This document shows positions 37,327-47,019 of a stretch of 60,669 nt of DNA, piece by piece. Position 1 is the first letter of the stretch. Each line of letters starts with the position of its first letter. A program made the translations under genes and the position numbers. The DNA is from Phycisphaerae bacterium (lineage in GTDB: Bacteria; Planctomycetota; Phycisphaerae; Sedimentisphaerales; SM23-30): assembly GCA_016342495.1 (NCBI GenBank), contig JAEIOG010000019.1, forward strand, positions 1-60,669, given 5' to 3'. The notes under the pieces were generated by a model. It had not been told where the DNA came from and did not search any database. It worked only from the letters and a program-made list of their open reading frames with translations.

Positions 37327-38556
37327 TCAACCACCTTTGGCCAGTGTCGAAAGTTTGAAAACAGGCAGCATAATAGCCATCGCAATAAAACCAACGACAA
37401 AACCCATCAGGACAATCATAATAGGCTCTATCATGGCGGTAACGGCACGAATAACAGCTTTAAGCTCTTTTTGATAATAGCCACTGACATCCTGTAAGAC
37501 ATCGGCCAACTTACCACTTTCTTCGCCAGAACTGATCATCTGAACAACACTGGAAGGTAATTCCTTGCTATTGGTCAACGTAAATGAAATTTTCTTACCT
37601 TCTTTGACAGCCAGAAAAACTCTTTTCCACATTTTTTTATAGACAGTATTACCCGAAATTTTACCGGTGATAGAAATTGTATCGAGCATAGGTACTCCGG
37701 CATTAACCAATTCACCCATAGTATGTAGCGAACGGGAGATATAGAGACAACGACAAAGTTTTTTGATAACAGGGATTTTAAGTTTTAACGCATCCCACCA
37801 TTGACGGCCATTTTCGGTATTAGTAAAATACAGAAATCCCCAGATGGCACCACCGTTACCCAGAATCAATATATACCAGTATGTACGGATTGTTTCGCTC
37901 AGGAAAAGGATAAACTTGGTGGGAGCAGGCAGCATATCTTCTTTACCTTCAAAAATTCCGACAAACTTAGGCAACACAAAGGTAAGCAGGAAAATAGTTG
38001 AAGATACAGCCATAAACGCGATAATCATAGGATAGATCATTGCACCTTTGACCTGGCTGCGGGTTTCGATCTGCTGGGACATATAACCTGCGATTCGATC
38101 AAGCATAGAACCAAACGAACCAGAAAGTTCAGATGCCCGCACCATGTTAATATAAAGTGGATTAAAAACTTTTGGGTATTTTGATAATGACTCTGAAAAT
38201 GATTTACCACCTTCAATATCCCGACGAATAGTATGTAAAATTTCGCGGAATTTTTCATTTTCAGTCTGTTCAGCGATACCTTCTAATGCTGCGCGAATAC
38301 TGATACCAGCTTTGATCATTACAGCCAACTGATTCGTGAAATTCAGGATATCCTTATCTCTGGGGCCCCGTTCGACCTTAAAATTAAGAATACTCTGCAA
38401 TGTTGACTGCTTAGCCTGGCCATCTTCAGTCAGGGAAATCACATAACCGCCTTGACCTTTGAGCATTGTTGCCGCCGCCGTTGCGGTTGCTGCGGTTACC
38501 ACACCAGCTTGCATCTGACCAGTAGACTGTTTTATTTCATAACGATAATTAGGCAT
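37327..38556 (-). CDS. pilC: Type IV pilus inner-membrane platform protein PilC/GspF
   Basis: A 409-aa polytopic protein with two T2SSF domains (about 70-195 and 272-395) and three transmembrane helices (about 170-190, 222-242, 378-400). The N-terminal MPNYRYEIKQSTGQMQAGVV and the GGKSFSESLSKYPKVFNPLYINMVRASELSGSF block are family hallmarks. It couples the ATPases PilB and PilT to the pilus base. The gene is the sixth or later of the minus-strand operon and follows pilT. Confidence 0.93.
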   Translation of the reverse strand: MPNYRYEIKQSTGQMQAGVVTAATATAAATMLKGQGGYVISLTEDGQAKQSTLQSILNFKVERGPRDKDILNFTNQLAVMIKAGISIRAALEGIAEQTENEKFREILHTIRRDIEGGKSFSESLSKYPKVFNPLYINMVRASELSGSFGSMLDRIAGYMSQQIETRSQVKGAMIYPMIIAFMAVSSTIFLLTFVLPKFVGIFEGKEDMLPAPTKFILFLSETIRTYWYILILGNGGAIWGFLYFTNTENGRQWWDALKLKIPVIKKLCRCLYISRSLHTMGELVNAGVPMLDTISITGKISGNTVYKKMWKRVFLAVKEGKKISFTLTNSKELPSSVVQMISSGEESGKLADVLQDVSGYYQKELKAVIRAVTAMIEPIMIVLMGFVVGFIAMAIMLPVFKLSTLAKGG

Positions 38557-38649
38557 TTAGCACCTCGAAATTTTATGTATATAATAATACTTTTTTTCGC
38601 AGTGCCTCATTTGGCCAGCGTTTATCTTTAATTTTAATTTACAACTTAT

Positions 38650-39708
38650 TTATGCACACAAAGCACGGTTGAGCTTTTCTGGATTAGCAGCACTGGCCAA
38701 GGCATCTTCCTTGGAAATATGACCATTCATGAATAATTGAGCAATGCAATAATCCATGGTCTGCATACCAATACCACGCGATGTTTCGATAATATTAGGA
38801 ATTTCGAAAATTCTGTTTTCGCGAATACAGTTACGCACCGCAGGGGTACAAAGCAATATTTCAACACCCGGTATCATACCGGAAAAATCAATACGTTTGA
38901 AAAGTGTCATACTGATAACTGCCTGTAAGGTATTGGCTAACATTGAACGAACCTGATTCTGCTGACCGGTAGGATAAATATCAATAATACGTTCAATAGT
39001 CTGGGAAGCACTCATGGTATGTAGCGTGCTTAAGACCAAATGGCCAGTTTCGGCAGCTGTTATTGCTGACGCGGTAGTTTCCAGGTCACGCATTTCACCA
39101 ACCAATATCACATCAGGATCCTGACGTAAGGCATGTTTCAGGCCAGAAGCAAAAGAAAGACAATCGGTTCCGATTTCACGCTGTTCGATTGCACATTTAT
39201 TTGAAGTTAAAACATACTCGACGGGGTCTTCCAGTGTTATGATATGCCTGTTATATCTATTATTGATAGAATTAACCATGCTAGCCATAGTGGTAGATTT
39301 ACCAGAACCGGTATCACCAGTAACCAGAACTAAGCCACGGGCCAGATTGGTAAGCTGACTTACCGCATCAGGTAAATTCAAACCTGCGATATCGGGAACA
39401 TCATCTTTAATGGTACGAAAAGCGATGGCAGCTGTGCCACGTTGAAAGTGGGCATTAACACGAAAACGCCCTTTATCTGGCACTTCAGCTGAAAAATCAA
39501 GATCACGTTTTTCCAGAAATTCATTAAAACGATCTTCTGTCAGCATTTCCCGAACCAATGCCAATGCACTATCTGGAGTAATAATAGGGAAATCCGCTTC
39601 AACCAATGCGGTATGAATACGCAACAAAGGCCTGGAATTAACCATGATATGTACATCAGATGCATTGTTTTCAATTGCTGTTATTAATATTTTTTGTAAT
39701 TCTGACAT
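38650..39708 (-). CDS. pilT: Type IV pilus retraction ATPase PilT
   Basis: A 352-aa hexameric cytoplasmic ATPase that depolymerises pili. The Walker A is GDTGSGKSTTM near residue 132, the Asp box ITLEDPVEYVL, Walker B LRQDPDVILVGEMRD, and the His box GHLVLSTLHT. The N-terminal SDVHIMVNSRPLLRI is typical. The length is standard. It lies between pilB and pilC, so retraction is probably part of this system. Confidence 0.94.
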   Translation of the reverse strand: MSELQKILITAIENNASDVHIMVNSRPLLRIHTALVEADFPIITPDSALALVREMLTEDRFNEFLEKRDLDFSAEVPDKGRFRVNAHFQRGTAAIAFRTIKDDVPDIAGLNLPDAVSQLTNLARGLVLVTGDTGSGKSTTMASMVNSINNRYNRHIITLEDPVEYVLTSNKCAIEQREIGTDCLSFASGLKHALRQDPDVILVGEMRDLETTASAITAAETGHLVLSTLHTMSASQTIERIIDIYPTGQQNQVRSMLANTLQAVISMTLFKRIDFSGMIPGVEILLCTPAVRNCIRENRIFEIPNIIETSRGIGMQTMDYCIAQLFMNGHISKEDALASAANPEKLNRALCA

Positions 39709-39770
39709 AAGTCGTCTTTCAATTTATTTTATTATTTTTCACTAGCTTACTCACTTGCACACCGAATTAA

Positions 39771-41582
39771 TTATACAGTGCTTTCAGTCACACGCATAAC
39801 TTCTTCGACTGTAGTTAAACCCGCTTGAACTTTTCTGAAGCCATCATCACGTAATGTCACCATACCTCTTTCCTGGCAAACTCTGCGGAGCTCAGAAACC
39901 GTTGGGTTTTTAGTTACAATGTCACGATAAGAATCATCTAGTGACATCAATTCATACAAACCGACACGGCCAGCATAACCGGTGTGGCGACATGCCGGGC
40001 AACCTTTACCTTTAAATAAATTAGCACTGCTGAATCCATACATACTTAAAAATGCCGCGTGCTCCGGTTCAGGTTCAAAATTCTCTTTACATTTTTGACA
40101 AATACGTCTTGCTAAACGCTGAGCCAGAATTGCATTAATAGAAGCGGCGACTAAAAATGGTTCAACACCAATATTGACTAATCGTGTAATACTGCTTGGA
40201 GCATCATTGGTATGTAAAGTCGATAGCACCAGATGGCCTGTAAGAGAGGCCTGTACCGCAATTTTGGCAGTTTCGCCATCACGAATTTCACCAACCATAA
40301 TAACATCAGGGTCCTGTCGTAATAATGAACGCAGGGCAGCGCCGAAGGTCATACCAATTTTATCATGCACCTGCACCTGAGTAATACCTGGGACCTGGAA
40401 TTCGACGGGATCTTCTACTGTAGAAACATTCATCTTTTGAAGATCAAGCGTTCTAAGAGCCGAATAAAGCGTGGTACTTTTGCCCGAACCGGTTGGTCCG
40501 GTAACAAGAATAATGCCATGAGGCTGATGAATCTGATGATTTAAAATCGCAAGGGTGTCTTCTTCCATACCGATATTATGCAGGCCCAAAGAACTGCCAG
40601 CACCATCTAATATACGAATAACAACTTTTTCACCATGACAGGTAGGAAGTGTAGAAACACGCATATCGACATTGCCGCCGTTCATCATAACCCGGATACG
40701 ACCATCCTGAGGCAAACGCCTTTCAGCAATATCAAGATTAGCCATAATCTTGATACGCGAAACAATCGCAGGATGCATATTGTGAGGAGGCGTCAACATC
40801 GTAAATAATACACCATCAATACGATCACGAACTACCAGCTTTTTATCGCCGGGTTCGATATGAATATCTGATGCTTTTTCCTTTACAGCTTGCATTATCA
40901 GATAATTAACGAATTTAATGATAGGAGAATCGCCGGCCTGCCGTTCCAGGTCAGAAATATCTTCCTGTTCGGTTTCGACGAGTTCTACGTCCTGATCATC
41001 AACATCCTGAATGATATCATCGACCTGATAATCTATCGATGTATCTTCATCATCCTCATCTTTTATAATATTTTTAATATCTTCCGGGCTACAAACATGT
41101 ATAACCAGAAATAAACCTGTTTTCCTTTTTATTTCATCCTGCAAGAAAATATTGGCAGGATCGCTCATTGCTACCACTAATTTGCCATCATCCAGTTTGT
41201 ATGGCAGTACATTATGATTTTCAATAAAAGCTTTATCCAGTAAACCAAAAGCTTCGGAGTCTACCATGCTCTCTTCGAGTTTAACAAATGGTAAACTATA
41301 TTGCTGAGCTAAGCACTTCAGCAAGTCAACTTCAGTAACAGCACCCATTTCCAGCAAGATCTCACCGAGCTTTTTACGCGGCATCTTTTCTAGAATTGTC
41401 TGGGCCTCTGTCAGCTGTTCATCAGAAACAGTAGCATCACGACACAGACGCTGTTCAAAACTAATGACAGCTGTTTCGCTTTGCTGTTCGGGCTGCCACA
41501 GATCACAAAGATCATTAGTAGCCTTACTATTGCTGTTAATGTTGTTCAACAGCCAACGGTCTGTTGAATTTTTGTCTATCAT
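39771..41582 (-). CDS. pilB: Type IV pilus assembly ATPase PilB/GspE
   Basis: A 603-aa cytoplasmic polymerisation ATPase. An N-terminal MshEN (GSPII_E_N) domain spans about 65-165, followed by an acidic linker. Walker A is GPTGSGKSTTLYSAL near residue 360, the Asp box VSTVEDPVEFQVPG, Walker B RQDPDVIMVGEIRDGET, and His box GHLVLSTLHTND. The tetra-Cys zinc site is present as CQKC and CPAC. It drives pilus extension together with PilC. It is downstream of the PilM-N-O genes. Confidence 0.95.
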   Translation of the reverse strand: MIDKNSTDRWLLNNINSNSKATNDLCDLWQPEQQSETAVISFEQRLCRDATVSDEQLTEAQTILEKMPRKKLGEILLEMGAVTEVDLLKCLAQQYSLPFVKLEESMVDSEAFGLLDKAFIENHNVLPYKLDDGKLVVAMSDPANIFLQDEIKRKTGLFLVIHVCSPEDIKNIIKDEDDEDTSIDYQVDDIIQDVDDQDVELVETEQEDISDLERQAGDSPIIKFVNYLIMQAVKEKASDIHIEPGDKKLVVRDRIDGVLFTMLTPPHNMHPAIVSRIKIMANLDIAERRLPQDGRIRVMMNGGNVDMRVSTLPTCHGEKVVIRILDGAGSSLGLHNIGMEEDTLAILNHQIHQPHGIILVTGPTGSGKSTTLYSALRTLDLQKMNVSTVEDPVEFQVPGITQVQVHDKIGMTFGAALRSLLRQDPDVIMVGEIRDGETAKIAVQASLTGHLVLSTLHTNDAPSSITRLVNIGVEPFLVAASINAILAQRLARRICQKCKENFEPEPEHAAFLSMYGFSSANLFKGKGCPACRHTGYAGRVGLYELMSLDDSYRDIVTKNPTVSELRRVCQERGMVTLRDDGFRKVQAGLTTVEEVMRVTESTV

Positions 41583-41677
41583 ACTGTGCCTTTCCCTGAA
41601 AAAAGCATCTTATTGATGTTTCAAAGGCGAACTCGGTAATATTCGTGGATCAGACAATTATTACCTTTATATTTAGA

Positions 41678-42367
41678 TTAAAGCCTTAATACAAAATCCA
41701 TATCATCAGCTTCTAACACAACTTTTTCGGCAGCAATTTCAGTTATCTTAAATAATCCAACTTGCTGGTCTGAACTATATAATTCATCATCTATCATGCA
41801 ACGTGAATTTTTTGCACTGAATGCAATTGATTGCAATTTCAGCAATGCAAAGGCATTTTGCAACTCATTTTTTCTATTATTTTCAGCCTGAGCAGCCTGA
41901 GCGGTCTGAATAGATGTAGCTTCCTCAGTAGAAGCCGACTGCTGCTGAACCCATGCAAATGGATTCTTTCTGAGATCATCAAGAGAAACCTGTTGATTCA
42001 TTGGATAATCATAAAAGGTTTTTACTATCTTGCCAACTGCCTGAGCATTATTTTTAATATTCTTATCGCCGGTCAGTTTAGCAAGAGCAACATCAATCCT
42101 GGCCTCGTTTTGAACCTGCTCGTCACTGGCTGGGGTAGGCTTTTGTTTTATGCCAAAGAAATACAATCCTATCATTCCGGCAAAAGCACATGCCAACATA
42201 ATCAGCATAGGCCTCCCTGTTGATTTGGCATCACCTTGCCAGTCGAAAGCTTCTTGAGGATCTTCATAGTTTTCCGCTTCAGTTGAACCGGTAAGCCATT
42301 GTGGTGGACCGGATTTTACATTTTTTTCGGCTTCATTTTGCATTTCATTTGTCCCTGAATTTAACAT
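41678..42367 (-). CDS. Inner-membrane protein in PilP position
   Basis: A 229-aa single-pass membrane protein. The N-terminus is cytoplasmic (about 1-52), one transmembrane helix lies at about 53-70 (PMLIMLACAFAGMIGLYFFG), and the rest is extracytoplasmic. The C-terminal 50 residues form a small beta domain (LQSIAFSAKNSRCMIDDELY, then LFKITEIAAEKVVLEADDMDFVLRL) that resembles the PilP/GspC HR domain contacting the secretin. It follows pilO. I do not recognise a named family, so the PilP role is inferred from position and domain type; it lacks the lipobox of classical PilP. Confidence 0.6.
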   Translation of the reverse strand: MLNSGTNEMQNEAEKNVKSGPPQWLTGSTEAENYEDPQEAFDWQGDAKSTGRPMLIMLACAFAGMIGLYFFGIKQKPTPASDEQVQNEARIDVALAKLTGDKNIKNNAQAVGKIVKTFYDYPMNQQVSLDDLRKNPFAWVQQQSASTEEATSIQTAQAAQAENNRKNELQNAFALLKLQSIAFSAKNSRCMIDDELYSSDQQVGLFKITEIAAEKVVLEADDMDFVLRL

Positions 42368-42405
42368 ATTAATACTCGCTAAAATTTAAATGTTTATATA
42401 TTATT

Positions 42406-42951
42406 CTATTTGACTAATACTAATTGTGTATCAAAAAAGATTCTTAACTCAAGAAATATCTCTGTTATGCCATCATTATTTTTATCTTTGACCAGGTTCA
42501 TCTTGGTGATTTTGGTAAGCCTTGGTAATTTTTCCAATTCCAGCTGAAATTTATAATAATCAGCGAAATCTCCATAAAAACCCATTTCTATAGGTAGTTC
42601 ACAATAATCAGCGAATGGCTCCGGTTTTAGAATCTTAAATTGACGGGTTTCTAAATGAAATTTTTCGGCTATCTGGGAAACCTGTGACAAAACCTTATCC
42701 ATTTCATGTTCTGCTGGAAGCTTGCGTTCGAAAAATGCTACGGCTTCGGTCAACTCAGTAACCTGCTTATTAAGATCATCGATACCTTTTGATGCATTTT
42801 TAAGATCAGCAAGCTTTTGCTGCTTAAGCTGCATATCTTTTTGATGCTGCTGCCAATTATCATTTGCTTTACGGAAAACCCAGCCATAAGATAGTGCTGG
42901 TATTGCCAACAATAATATTAAAAATAAGAATTCTCTAAAACCAACTTTCAT
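42406..42951 (-). CDS. pilO: Type IV pilus alignment protein PilO-like
   Basis: A 181-aa inner-membrane protein with one N-terminal helix (about 8-26), a coiled-coil stretch (about 30-78) and a small ferredoxin-like periplasmic domain (about 85-181). The block GFYGDFADYYKFQLELEKLPRLTKITKMNLV is typical of PilO. It would pair with PilN to link PilM to the outer-membrane parts. Confidence 0.85.
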   Translation of the reverse strand: MKVGFREFLFLILLLAIPALSYGWVFRKANDNWQQHQKDMQLKQQKLADLKNASKGIDDLNKQVTELTEAVAFFERKLPAEHEMDKVLSQVSQIAEKFHLETRQFKILKPEPFADYCELPIEMGFYGDFADYYKFQLELEKLPRLTKITKMNLVKDKNNDGITEIFLELRIFFDTQLVLVK

Positions 42952-43008
42952 TGCATTTACCTCTATTTGTATATTAAGAAGTTTCGTTCTACCTTGATTT
43001 ACGATTCA

Positions 43009-43722
43009 TTACATGCTTTTTATGTGCTGTGACTGGGCCCAGCGAACATCATCTTCGGATGCTTTGGCTTTAGGGTCTAATATCGCAACAACATTAAACT
43101 TACGGACTTTCTCATCTTCGCTGTCATCCTTTTTGATTTTATGCTCTTCGGAATAGGTCAAATATACCTGAGAGAAAAGATCTGATGTTTTCAGATTTGA
43201 TACCAACTGAGCTACCTGCTGATCTGAATAAGAAATCCCGGTAAACCTTATCACAGTCTGGAATTTTTTGATTTCGGCTTGCGTGGAAACTTCTTTGGCA
43301 TTTTCCTTGCGGCGACTCTTGGTTTTTGACACTGCTGACTTAGCTTGTTTTACTTCTTTGCAACTTAAATCATAATCCAGCAAAGATACACCTTCTGGTA
43401 AATTATTAGTCAAAGTCGCCACCAAAAGTGAACGCGGCACAGGCTCCATCAGCATCTGAGTAACTTCAGCTTTGGCCAACATCTCATTTTTCTTTTTTTC
43501 AAGGATATCCAGTGTATGTAATGCCGCACTGGCTTTTGTCATCTTGTTATTAATCGCCGAAGATTCCTGATTCATTACAGCATTACGCTGATTAGTTATC
43601 CAGAAACCAACTCCCACAGCTCCAACAACCAAAACAAATAGAACCAGGCATATCATATTGGTCCTTTTTTGCGTTTTACGTTGAACATAATCTTCGGGTA
43701 AAAAATTCATATCATTAGCCAT
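43009..43722 (-). CDS. pilN: Type IV pilus alignment protein PilN-like
   Basis: A 237-aa protein. The N-terminal cytoplasmic peptide (MANDMNFLPEDYVQRK) corresponds to the PilM-binding INLLP motif (here NFLPEDY). A transmembrane helix follows at about 23-43, then a coiled coil and a periplasmic ferredoxin-like domain. A basic loop (KSAVSKTKSRRKEN) interrupts the periplasmic part. It is between pilM and pilO. Confidence 0.85.
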   Translation of the reverse strand: MANDMNFLPEDYVQRKTQKRTNMICLVLFVLVVGAVGVGFWITNQRNAVMNQESSAINNKMTKASAALHTLDILEKKKNEMLAKAEVTQMLMEPVPRSLLVATLTNNLPEGVSLLDYDLSCKEVKQAKSAVSKTKSRRKENAKEVSTQAEIKKFQTVIRFTGISYSDQQVAQLVSNLKTSDLFSQVYLTYSEEHKIKKDDSEDEKVRKFNVVAILDPKAKASEDDVRWAQSQHIKSM

Positions 43723-43785
43723 AAAAAACCTCTCATTTGCTACCAGTATTAAAATCCGGTTTTGTACAAGTATGGACGGACCAGA

Positions 43786-44868
43786 TCATATCCTCTGGTT
43801 ATAACTTAGACCAAAAGCAACTGTCCACTGCGGATTTACATTTTGGGGATCAATATCATTAGGAATATTATCTGAAATCTCAATTTTTCTTAACGGGTCG
43901 CCAATCTGTGCCGATAAACCCAGGCTTCTGGCAATATTCTGACAGAATCTCTTATCACGAGCCTGACCGCCTACAAAAACAACCTTTGAAACCGGTTGAG
44001 AAGCAAACATGAGATCATGATAACGTATACAACTTCGCAGTTCACTTACCAGGATATCACAGATTGGTTCAATTGCTTCCAAAACTTCATTTGCAACAGC
44101 AACATTAGCATCATTTTCCTGAGACAGAATACCCGTAGAATTTTCAATATATCTTTGTTCTGCCTGACTTTGTGCCATTGGCATTAAGCTTGTGATCGAC
44201 TGGCAAATATTTTCAACACCCAGTTTTACCGTTCTGCAAAATGTTATCTCCTGGGCATGAGCAATAACGACCTTACTGGAGCAATAGCCAAGATCGACAA
44301 TCATAACAGCGGAATCATCAATAGAATCGCTATGACTAAAACTGTCAACAACTGCTAATGCTTCTATATTTATAGCTTCGATTTCAAGCTTTAATTGATT
44401 TATGATTTGCATTTGATGGTTCATTACTACTGCAGGCACAGCCATTACAATCACTTCCTGACGAACTTTATCACCTTCATATACTTCACCAGCTACGATG
44501 TGACGAAGTAAAGATTGATTAACAGGAAATGGGAATTTATCGCCAACGGCAAAAGGCAAAGCAGCCTTGAGCTGATCTGCAGACATTTTGTCCATTAATA
44601 AGTGCTGAGCGACTATATCGCTACCCGGAAGCCCGGTGACAACCTTACGCCCCTTGAAGTTGCCCTGCTTTAATAACTGGGATATTGTTTCAATACGCCA
44701 TTGTAACAATTCCACTGATCTGTTCCTCAGTTCAATCGGAGCCTGGGCACTGGCGGCATCTATTAATGCCAGATTATCGCCATTCTGGGCCAGCTGAAGC
44801 AGTCTGATACCGCTGCGACCAAAGTCGATGCCTATTGGATATGTTTTTTTTCTGAACCAGCTTGCCAT
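43786..44868 (-). CDS. pilM: Type IV pilus assembly protein PilM
   Basis: A 360-aa actin-like cytoplasmic ATPase from the ATG at 44868 (MASWFRKKTYPIGIDFGRSG); the open frame extends 33 codons further but those residues are not family-like. The phosphate-1 loop is GIDFGRSGIRLLQL, and the second loop VIVDLGYCSSKVVIA; the C-terminal VVFVGGQARDKRF is the adenosine loop. PilM recruits the PilN N-terminus. It is the first gene of the pilus operon, so its promoter should lie in the gap to 45777. Confidence 0.9.
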   Translation of the reverse strand: MASWFRKKTYPIGIDFGRSGIRLLQLAQNGDNLALIDAASAQAPIELRNRSVELLQWRIETISQLLKQGNFKGRKVVTGLPGSDIVAQHLLMDKMSADQLKAALPFAVGDKFPFPVNQSLLRHIVAGEVYEGDKVRQEVIVMAVPAVVMNHQMQIINQLKLEIEAINIEALAVVDSFSHSDSIDDSAVMIVDLGYCSSKVVIAHAQEITFCRTVKLGVENICQSITSLMPMAQSQAEQRYIENSTGILSQENDANVAVANEVLEAIEPICDILVSELRSCIRYHDLMFASQPVSKVVFVGGQARDKRFCQNIARSLGLSAQIGDPLRKIEISDNIPNDIDPQNVNPQWTVAFGLSYNQRI

Positions 44869-45777
44869 TGTCTTTATGCCCCGGTTATTATAACTATTAT
44901 TATCATACAGACCTATTTCTATAGATACTGCTGACCAAATATATAATTTAAAAACCATCAAGAGCAAATAAGTTACCCAAAATATCTATATTATCTTGTC
45001 ATTGTTTTTCTTTTTAAATTACCCTACCGAAAAAATCATTACAAACCCTGTAATTCCCACCGAGAAATGAAAATTAGGATAGAACCCTGCTTATATAAGC
45101 AAACCGACAGACTACCTATCTTAACTAAAAATTAAAGTAGACTTTAAATGGGGATTCTGTAGAAATTATATATGAAAATCATCAAATACGGACTGTCCAT
45201 ATATGAATGGTTTATAAAATCCGCAAAAAAACTAAAGTCTACTTTAATTTGAACTATAGGATAATTACTTAAGAATTGTCTTAAAAAATAAAGAGTATTT
45301 GAAGTGCTAGCTAGTGTCCAGATGCTTATTTATGCGCATAAAGAAACCCTGGCGTGATATAGATTCGGTCGGGAGAAGAAAGGAAGGTACCACACCAGAG
45401 TTTTAGGGACAAATTTATATTTAATTTTCAATTATGATTAATCTCTCTTACAAGATTATGCAATATTATTGGCACTTAGTCAAACTAAAAACATTTTTTT
45501 TTAATATTTTTTATTAACTTTTTTCAAATGCCTTCAAGAGTTTGTCACTCTTGTTTTCGCCAGTGAACTTAATCACCAATCATGTTAGGTAATATAACAA
45601 AAAAAAGTTTGATGGTCAAGGCCATTATTCTATTTTTTTCATATTTATTATGAAATTCAATAAAAAATCAAAAACACACTAATAAATCGCTAAAACACAA
45701 ACCCCAAAATAAAGTCTACTTTAATTTTCATGGATGAAATCACATAAAACCCTACTCATCTAACTGACTTTCTCTTA
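44869..45777. other. Gene-free AT-rich region upstream of the pilus operon
   Basis: This 909-bp region lies between pilM and rmuC, both on the minus strand. It contains three copies of a 16-bp palindromic motif (listed separately), a perfect 14-bp palindrome TTTATGCGCATAAA (45329-45342) and a GC-rich 75-bp patch (45332-45406) that could encode a 24-residue peptide. No conventional gene is visible. Confidence 0.7.
45131..45725. repeat. Three copies of the palindromic motif TAAAGTCTACTTTAAT
   Basis: The 14-bp core is at 45133-45146 (inverted orientation), 45233-45246 and 45710-45723. The core is TAAAGT-CT-ACTTTA, a 6-bp inverted repeat around a 2-bp centre. The first two copies are exactly 100 bp apart. 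I found no other copy in the window. The pattern suits a dimeric regulator binding upstream of pilM. Confidence 0.85.
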
Positions 45778-46872
45778 TTATTCCGTATTTTCACTATGTT
45801 CATCAGACATATCAGCAATTCGATCCAGATCAGTCTTAAATCTGTCAATTTTTTTGCCTGCCTGATCATATTTGCCCTGGGCGTTAGCTAAATGTTTGCC
45901 AACCAGGTCATAATCACCGCAAATAACATCCATTTGCCGAACCAGTTTTTTCAAATCACCGATAACTTTGCGGGCATTCTGTTCGATTCTCAACCCATTT
46001 AGCCCAGATGCTATAACCATCAAATAGGCATATAAGGTATTAGGTGAAACAGGTATGACCTTTTTAGCCCTGGCATAATTAGCCAGGGAGTTTGTAGCAT
46101 TGCCATCTTCTATTATTGTATGATAATAGACATTCTCGGCTGGTAAATACATCAAAGCAAAGTCAAGCGTACCTTCTTCCGGCAATATATACTTGCCAGA
46201 TATTTCATCTATGCGGGACTTTACATCTTTGACAAAGGCCCGACGTGCCTTTTGGCGACTTTCAGGCTCCTGGGCATCTATCATCAATTGGAAATTGGGC
46301 AGAGGAAACTTTGCGTCAATACAAACCTTGCCCTGGGCCAACAATACAATCGCATCGACCCTGTTGCCGTCTTTAAAGGTATATTGTGTTTTATAATTCT
46401 GGGCTGGCAAGACATCTGACAACAATTGTTCAAGCGACCACTCCCCCAAGCCACCCCGCAGTTTAGGACTCTGCAATATATCCTGCAATTTGCGAACTTC
46501 ACTGCCTACCTGCATAATATTAGCTGTAGCTTGAGACAACTGGCCCAATTGCCCTTTCAGGTCCGCAATAGTCTTGCCGGCAGAATCAAGTTTCATACCC
46601 ATATCATGCTGAGTTTGCTTGCCCAAAGTCTGCTGCTGGGTAAATTGTTCATTAATAATCGAGGTAAAATCATTAAAGCTCTTACCTACCTGGTCATTAA
46701 TCTTAGCTAAACGCTCATCCTGCCGCCTTAGCGATTCATTGAGTTGACCGCCAAGAATTTCCATAGGTTTTAAAGCATCATCGCCAGGCTTATTGAGTTT
46801 GCTAATCAACACAAAAACCAAAGCCACCAATGCCAGGACAATAACGCACAAAATAATTTCTATTGTAGACAT
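45778..46872 (-). CDS. rmuC: DNA recombination protein RmuC
   Basis: A 364-aa protein with an N-terminal membrane helix (about 4-22), a coiled-coil region (about 30-125) and the RmuC nuclease-like domain (about 135-340). Hallmarks are LRGGLGEWSLEQLLSDVLP, VDAIVLLAQGKVCIDAKFPLPNF and VIPVSPNTLYAYLMVIASGL. In Escherichia coli, RmuC limits inversions at short inverted repeats. It is divergent from the DUF5703 gene and separate from the pilus operon. Confidence 0.93.
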   Translation of the reverse strand: MSTIEIILCVIVLALVALVFVLISKLNKPGDDALKPMEILGGQLNESLRRQDERLAKINDQVGKSFNDFTSIINEQFTQQQTLGKQTQHDMGMKLDSAGKTIADLKGQLGQLSQATANIMQVGSEVRKLQDILQSPKLRGGLGEWSLEQLLSDVLPAQNYKTQYTFKDGNRVDAIVLLAQGKVCIDAKFPLPNFQLMIDAQEPESRQKARRAFVKDVKSRIDEISGKYILPEEGTLDFALMYLPAENVYYHTIIEDGNATNSLANYARAKKVIPVSPNTLYAYLMVIASGLNGLRIEQNARKVIGDLKKLVRQMDVICGDYDLVGKHLANAQGKYDQAGKKIDRFKTDLDRIADMSDEHSENTE

Positions 46873-46943
46873 AGTTAAAGATTATATATAACTATAGTAT
46901 AATTGCCAATTTAATTATTATGACAAAAAATCAGGTTTATCCA

Positions 46944-46971
46944 TTGATTACTACATTCACTAACTTATAAT
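46944..46971 (+). promoter_or_regulatory. Predicted promoter of the DUF5703/GH29 pair
   Basis: TTGATT (46944-46949) and TATAAT (46966-46971) are spaced by 16 bp. They lie about 50 bp before the TTG start of the first gene. Confidence 0.5.
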
Positions 46972-47019
46972 CATATATTCCTGCTTGGCTAATAAAACGT
47001 TTGCTATAGGAGAACGAAA

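Noticed and set aside
37269-37400. Extended N-terminus of the PilV-like protein overlapping pilC
   Set aside because: The extra 44 residues are not prepilin-like; the ATG at 37268 gives a correct leader peptide and has a ribosome-binding site.
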